From Leptospirillum sp. (GTDB taxonomy: Bacteria; Nitrospirota; Leptospirillia; Leptospirillales; Leptospirillaceae): a DNA stretch of 8,028 nt. The notes beneath the pieces were generated by a model. The model was given only the letters and a program-made list of their open reading frames with translations, was not told the origin of the DNA and searched no databases. Shown piece after piece: positions 6,106 to 8,028 of this stretch (position 1 is the stretch's first letter; the number at the start of each line of letters is the position of its first letter). The DNA is taken from the NCBI GenBank assembly GCA_027346125.1, contig DAIEST010000248.1, positions 1 to 8,028 of the forward strand, given 5' to 3'. The translations under genes were made by a program, and so were the position numbers.

Positions 6106-6672
6106 ATGGATTCCGGGAAGCGATGGACGATTCCGGTACTGATCGGAAGCGTCAGGAGGGGACGGCAGACCCCGAAAGCGGCCCTGTTCATCAAAGAACG
6201 GATGGAAAGCACGGGGGAAGTCACTGCCCCCCTTCTGGATCTGAGGGAAATCAATCTTCCCGTCATGGAAGAAAGACTTGAATACAGGGAAGATCCGCCT
6301 CCGGGGCTTCAGTTTCTCTCCGACCGGATCCGTTCGGGAGATGGACTCGTTCTCGTCAGTCCCGAATACAACAACGGAATTCCGGGGGTTCTCAAGAATG
6401 CCCTCGATTATCTGTACGGGGAGTTCCACCGGAAACCGGTAGGCATCGTAACGGTTTCCAATGGACCGTATGGCGGCATCAACGCCCTGGCCCAACTGAG
6501 ACTTGTCCTTCTCGCAATGGGAGCCTGTCCGATCCCGGCCAGGCTTCCGGTCGGGAATATCGAAACGACCCTGGGGGAAGACGGGACAACGGACCGGGAA
6601 TCTCTCCGGAAAAGGGCCGATGAATTTATCCGGGAACTTCTCTGGGCTGTTCAGAAAAACCCAGAAAAATAA
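6106..6672 (+). CDS. NADPH-dependent FMN reductase family flavoprotein
   Basis: A 188-residue cytosolic flavodoxin-like protein of the NADPH-dependent FMN reductase family (ChrR/YieF/azoreductase-like), full length for the group. The N-terminal strand-loop G14-S15-V-R17 matches the phosphate-binding 'G-S-x-R' loop of FMN. S85-P-E-Y-N89 followed by IPGVLKNALDYL (92-103) is the family's most conserved segment, contributing to the flavin site and the dimer interface. G120-P-Y-G-G124 is the second conserved loop contacting the isoalloxazine ring. The usual Ser in the first loop (GS-x-R-x-x-S) is replaced: the sequence is GSVRRGRQ. Family members move two electrons from NAD(P)H to quinones, azo dyes, chromate or free flavin, often as an oxidative-stress defence; the physiological acceptor here is unknown. 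It follows two export genes but has its own ribosome-binding site and perhaps its own promoter. No hairpin terminator follows. Confidence 0.88.
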   Translation: MDSGKRWTIPVLIGSVRRGRQTPKAALFIKERMESTGEVTAPLLDLREINLPVMEERLEYREDPPPGLQFLSDRIRSGDGLVLVSPEYNNGIPGVLKNALDYLYGEFHRKPVGIVTVSNGPYGGINALAQLRLVLLAMGACPIPARLPVGNIETTLGEDGTTDRESLRKRADEFIRELLWAVQKNPEK

Positions 6673-6691
6673 CCCCTGTTTATGCAGTATG

Positions 6692-6720
6692 TTAACAATA
6701 TTCACAAAATGAAATATGAT
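6692..6720 (+). promoter_or_regulatory. Strong candidate sigma70 promoter for the GAF sensor
   Basis: TTAACA at 6692-6697 (5 of 6 to TTGACA), a 17-nt spacer, then TATGAT at 6715-6720 (5 of 6 to TATAAT), in the most AT-rich stretch of the window. Transcription would start near 6727, just upstream of two tandem palindromes. It is the best promoter match in the window, and it implies a leader of about 270 nt before the GAF gene at 6999. Confidence 0.65.
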
Positions 6721-6737
6721 ATTCCAAAGACATTACA

Positions 6738-6757
6738 ATCATGATACAAATCATGAT
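6738..6757. promoter_or_regulatory. Tandem ATCATGAT palindromes, candidate operator pair
   Basis: The 8-bp perfect palindrome ATCATGAT occurs at 6738-6745 and again at 6750-6757, spaced 12 bp centre to centre, slightly more than one helical turn. They fall about 11-30 nt after the predicted transcription start at 6727. Two dyads almost in phase immediately downstream of a strong promoter suggest a cooperative repressor site. No matching regulator is in the window. Confidence 0.4.
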
Positions 6758-6801
6758 GGACGATTCTCCAGAGTGAGCCTTCGGGAATTCGCATGCCGTC
6801 A

Positions 6802-6854
6802 TCCGCCTCCCGGGATCGGGCACAGCAATCGCCCCGGAACCCACCGGAGGCGGA
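6802..6854 (+). other. Long stem-loop in the GAF leader
   Basis: TCCGCCTCC at 6802-6810 pairs perfectly (9 bp) with GGAGGCGGA at 6846-6854. Skipping one bulged C (6811), the stem extends by GG (6812-6813) with CC (6844-6845). A possible inner helix, GGGC with GCCC, lies in the loop. The strand AGGCGG (6848-6853) is also complementary to CCGCCT at 6924-6929 in the downstream U-tailed hairpin, so the two structures could compete. Confidence 0.45.
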
Positions 6855-6918
6855 CAAGCGTTGGAGAACATGTCCGGATCGGGCTCGCGCCCCGAAGAAC
6901 ACCACGGAGAACCCGTAC

Positions 6919-6940
6919 GTGAACCGCCTGTTCATTTTTT
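6919..6940 (+). terminator. Short U-tailed hairpin, possible attenuator
   Basis: TGAAC at 6920-6924 pairs with GTTCA at 6930-6934 (plus a G-T wobble 6919/6935) around the loop CGCCT, followed by TTTTTT at 6935-6940. The shape is that of a Rho-independent terminator, but the stem is short and AT-containing, so intrinsic strength is probably low. It lies about 60 nt upstream of the GAF start and about 190 nt after the predicted transcription start, where an attenuator would sit. Its c6924 and loop can instead pair with 6848-6853. Confidence 0.35.
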
Positions 6941-6963
6941 CCCTTCATCGGCAGGAACAAATC

Positions 6964-7002
6964 ATGGGACACCGGCACCCGTGCGTCGGATTTCCTGCAT
7001 GA
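6964..7002 (+). CDS. 12-codon micro-ORF overlapping the GAF start
   Basis: The ATG at 6964 has AGGA at 6953-6956, a proper Shine-Dalgarno 7 nt upstream, and encodes MGHRHPCVGFPA. Its TGA at 7000-7002 overlaps the GAF start (ATGA, 6999-7002). The GAF start itself has only a poor ribosome-binding site (CGGA at 6987-6990), so ribosomes loaded at the micro-ORF may reinitiate on the GAF gene. The peptide is rich in His and Cys for its length, which might be chance. The same frame is open back to an ATG at 6793, but only the 6964 start has a good site. Confidence 0.4.
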   Translation: MGHRHPCVGFPA

Positions 7003-8028
7003 CATCGACTCCGGACGACGGCCCCGATCGGCTCTCCCGGCAGAACGAAGGACAACCCACCTCCCGAAAAACGGGATCCCTTTCCATTATGCTCGGCAGA
7101 CTCCACCGGATACTGCTTCTCCACCCGGAAGAGGAACCCGACTACGACGAAGCCCTCCAGACGCTCACCGGCCATGAGGAAATCTCCCTGGCGTGGCTGT
7201 TCCGCCTTCATCCTGCAACAGGCGAAATCCTCGCGTCCCATCTGGCGTCCTCCGACCGGAAGTTCCTCGACAGCACAGGAACATTTCCCGACGGAGAAGC
7301 GGAAAATTCCACCGGGCATGAACAGCTCTCCAAGGAATTCTTCTCCCCCCGTCCGATCATTGCCAACGATTTCCGCAACCACCCGACCGGGGCGGTCTGG
7401 CCTTTCCATCGCCTTCCCGAGAACATGGGATCGTTCGGAGCCTTTCCCTGCATTCATGAAGACCGGATCACCGGGATTCTGGGGATCGGCTCTCCCTCAA
7501 CCGGTTTTTTTGACGAGGAAGGCGAAGCCCTCCTTCGGGAAATTGCCCAGAGCATCGCCGTATGCCTTCAGCTCCGGAAACGTGCCAGACGCCCCGACTC
7601 CGAACGGACACTGGAGCGGATCACCGATTTCTATCGGGCTCTTCACGCAATCAACCGTCTGATCAACCAGAACCTGCCCGAGCAGGAACTCCTCGCCGGA
7701 GTCTGCCATATCGTCCATACCTATACCCGGGTCCCTCTTGCGGCGATTTTCGTGCCGGCAGGGGATGGCCGCCAGATTCTCCGAACATCGGCAGGACTTG
7801 TCGAACTCGGCACACTCCTTCAGACTTCGGTGTTTTGTCCGGATCCGGGAAAAGAAAGCTCCGCCTCCCAGGATCAGCACGAGACACTGATCCTGGACGA
7901 TCTTCCGGGTTTTCTGGATCAGACGGGATTCCCCGAATGGAAAGAAACCGCGCTGGCCTATAACATCCAGTCCTGCGCCAAGTTTCCGATCCGGCAGGAA
8001 AACCGGCCCTACGGAGCACTGATCGTCG
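6999..8028 (+). CDS. Multi-GAF sensor protein, probably a c-di-GMP or kinase-type signalling protein (3' truncated)
   Basis: The frame is open from ATG 6999 through the window edge, giving 343 residues. An N-terminal polar tail (1-30) leads to a first, divergent GAF domain (about 32-195), ending in GAFPCIHEDRITGILGIG (147-164) and a long helix FFDEEGEALLREIAQSIAV. After a charged linker helix, a second GAF begins at FYRALHAINRLINQ (211-224) and continues to SCAKFPI (325-331) and YGALIV at the edge, the typical core strand of GAF domains in GGDEF/EAL and histidine kinase proteins. The segment pattern 'x-L-x-x-I-N-x-x-I-x-x-x-x-x-x-x-E-L-L-x-x-V-C' is especially common in GAF-GGDEF proteins, so a diguanylate cyclase/phosphodiesterase output is likely but unseen. 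No membrane segment, so cytosolic. Ligand unknown. Expression appears driven by the promoter at 6692-6720 through a long leader and a coupled micro-ORF. An alternative in-frame start is GTG 6981, without a ribosome-binding site. Confidence 0.8.
   Translation, partial: MTSTPDDGPDRLSRQNEGQPTSRKTGSLSIMLGRLHRILLLHPEEEPDYDEALQTLTGHEEISLAWLFRLHPATGEILASHLASSDRKFLDSTGTFPDGEAENSTGHEQLSKEFFSPRPIIANDFRNHPTGAVWPFHRLPENMGSFGAFPCIHEDRITGILGIGSPSTGFFDEEGEALLREIAQSIAVCLQLRKRARRPDSERTLERITDFYRALHAINRLINQNLPEQELLAGVCHIVHTYTRVPLAAIFVPAGDGRQILRTSAGLVELGTLLQTSVFCPDPGKESSASQDQHETLILDDLPGFLDQTGFPEWKETALAYNIQSCAKFPIRQENRPYGALIV

Larger units (their letters stand above)
6758..6998 (+). other. Long structured leader of the GAF sensor gene, no protein gene supported
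   Basis: Together with the promoter region, 6673-6998 is 326 bases without a supported gene other than a micro-ORF at its end. The leader holds a large stem (6802-6810/6846-6854), a small hairpin around 6877-6891 (GGGC/GCCC around TCGC) and a short U-tailed hairpin (6919-6940). An open frame at 6793-7002 (69 codons) crosses it, but its Arg/Pro-rich composition looks like non-coding GC-rich DNA. No known riboswitch consensus was recognised. Confidence 0.45.

Noticed and set aside
5806..6705. A 299-codon minus-strand frame across the FMN reductase and its upstream spacer
   Set aside because: It is antisense to the well-supported reductase, has no recognisable domain and starts inside the AT-rich promoter region without a convincing ribosome-binding site.
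6793..7002. A 69-codon + strand frame ending at the GAF start as a real small gene
   Set aside because: Arg/Pro-rich first half, no ribosome-binding site at 6793, and it crosses both leader hairpins. Only its last 12 codons, from ATG 6964, have a good ribosome-binding site, so only those were kept as a micro-ORF.

Overview
The window is about 8 kb of a moderately GC-rich bacterial chromosome. Every convincing gene is on the + strand. Gene content (a DUF3105 protein, an HAE1-type RND pump, an MFS carrier, an FMN reductase and a multi-GAF sensor) together with base composition would suit an acidophilic Nitrospirota such as Leptospirillum. That assignment is an impression from gene style, not a demonstrated match.

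Layout. 1-129: the last 42 codons of a protein that looks like the final blade of a PQQ-type beta-propeller. 130-548: no gene, but a G-rich inverted repeat, a plausible sigma70 promoter and a leader with two stable hairpins, one of them UUCG-capped. 549-1208: a membrane-anchored DUF3105 protein. 1209-1320: a spacer with a second, very similar G-rich inverted repeat. 1321-4629: a 1102-residue RND permease. 4676-5914: a 12-helix MFS transporter. The 46-nt gap between RND and MFS is exactly filled by a 17-codon ORF that overlaps the RND stop and the MFS start by ATGA on both sides. 5915-6105: a spacer with a perfect 12-bp palindrome and a weak promoter. 6106-6672: an NADPH-dependent FMN reductase. 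6673-6998: an AT-rich consensus-like promoter, two tandem ATCATGAT palindromes and a leader of about 270 nt with a long stem-loop and a short U-tailed hairpin. 6999-8028: the start of a sensor with two GAF domains, cut by the window edge before its output domain.

How it may work together (inference). DUF3105, RND and MFS run head to tail and could form an envelope/export unit. RND and MFS are very probably co-translated, because the MFS start has no Shine-Dalgarno of its own. No membrane-fusion protein or outer-membrane channel is present, so the RND pump must borrow partners or act without them. The FMN reductase has its own good ribosome-binding site. The GAF sensor has its own strong promoter, and its leader looks built for conditional expression: paired operator-like sites, competing hairpins and a coupled micro-ORF.

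The best candidates for something undescribed are the micro-ORF translational coupler at 4626-4679, the attenuator-like leader of the GAF sensor at 6692-7002, and the structured leader of the DUF3105 gene. No CRISPR array, IS element, tRNA or rRNA was seen.
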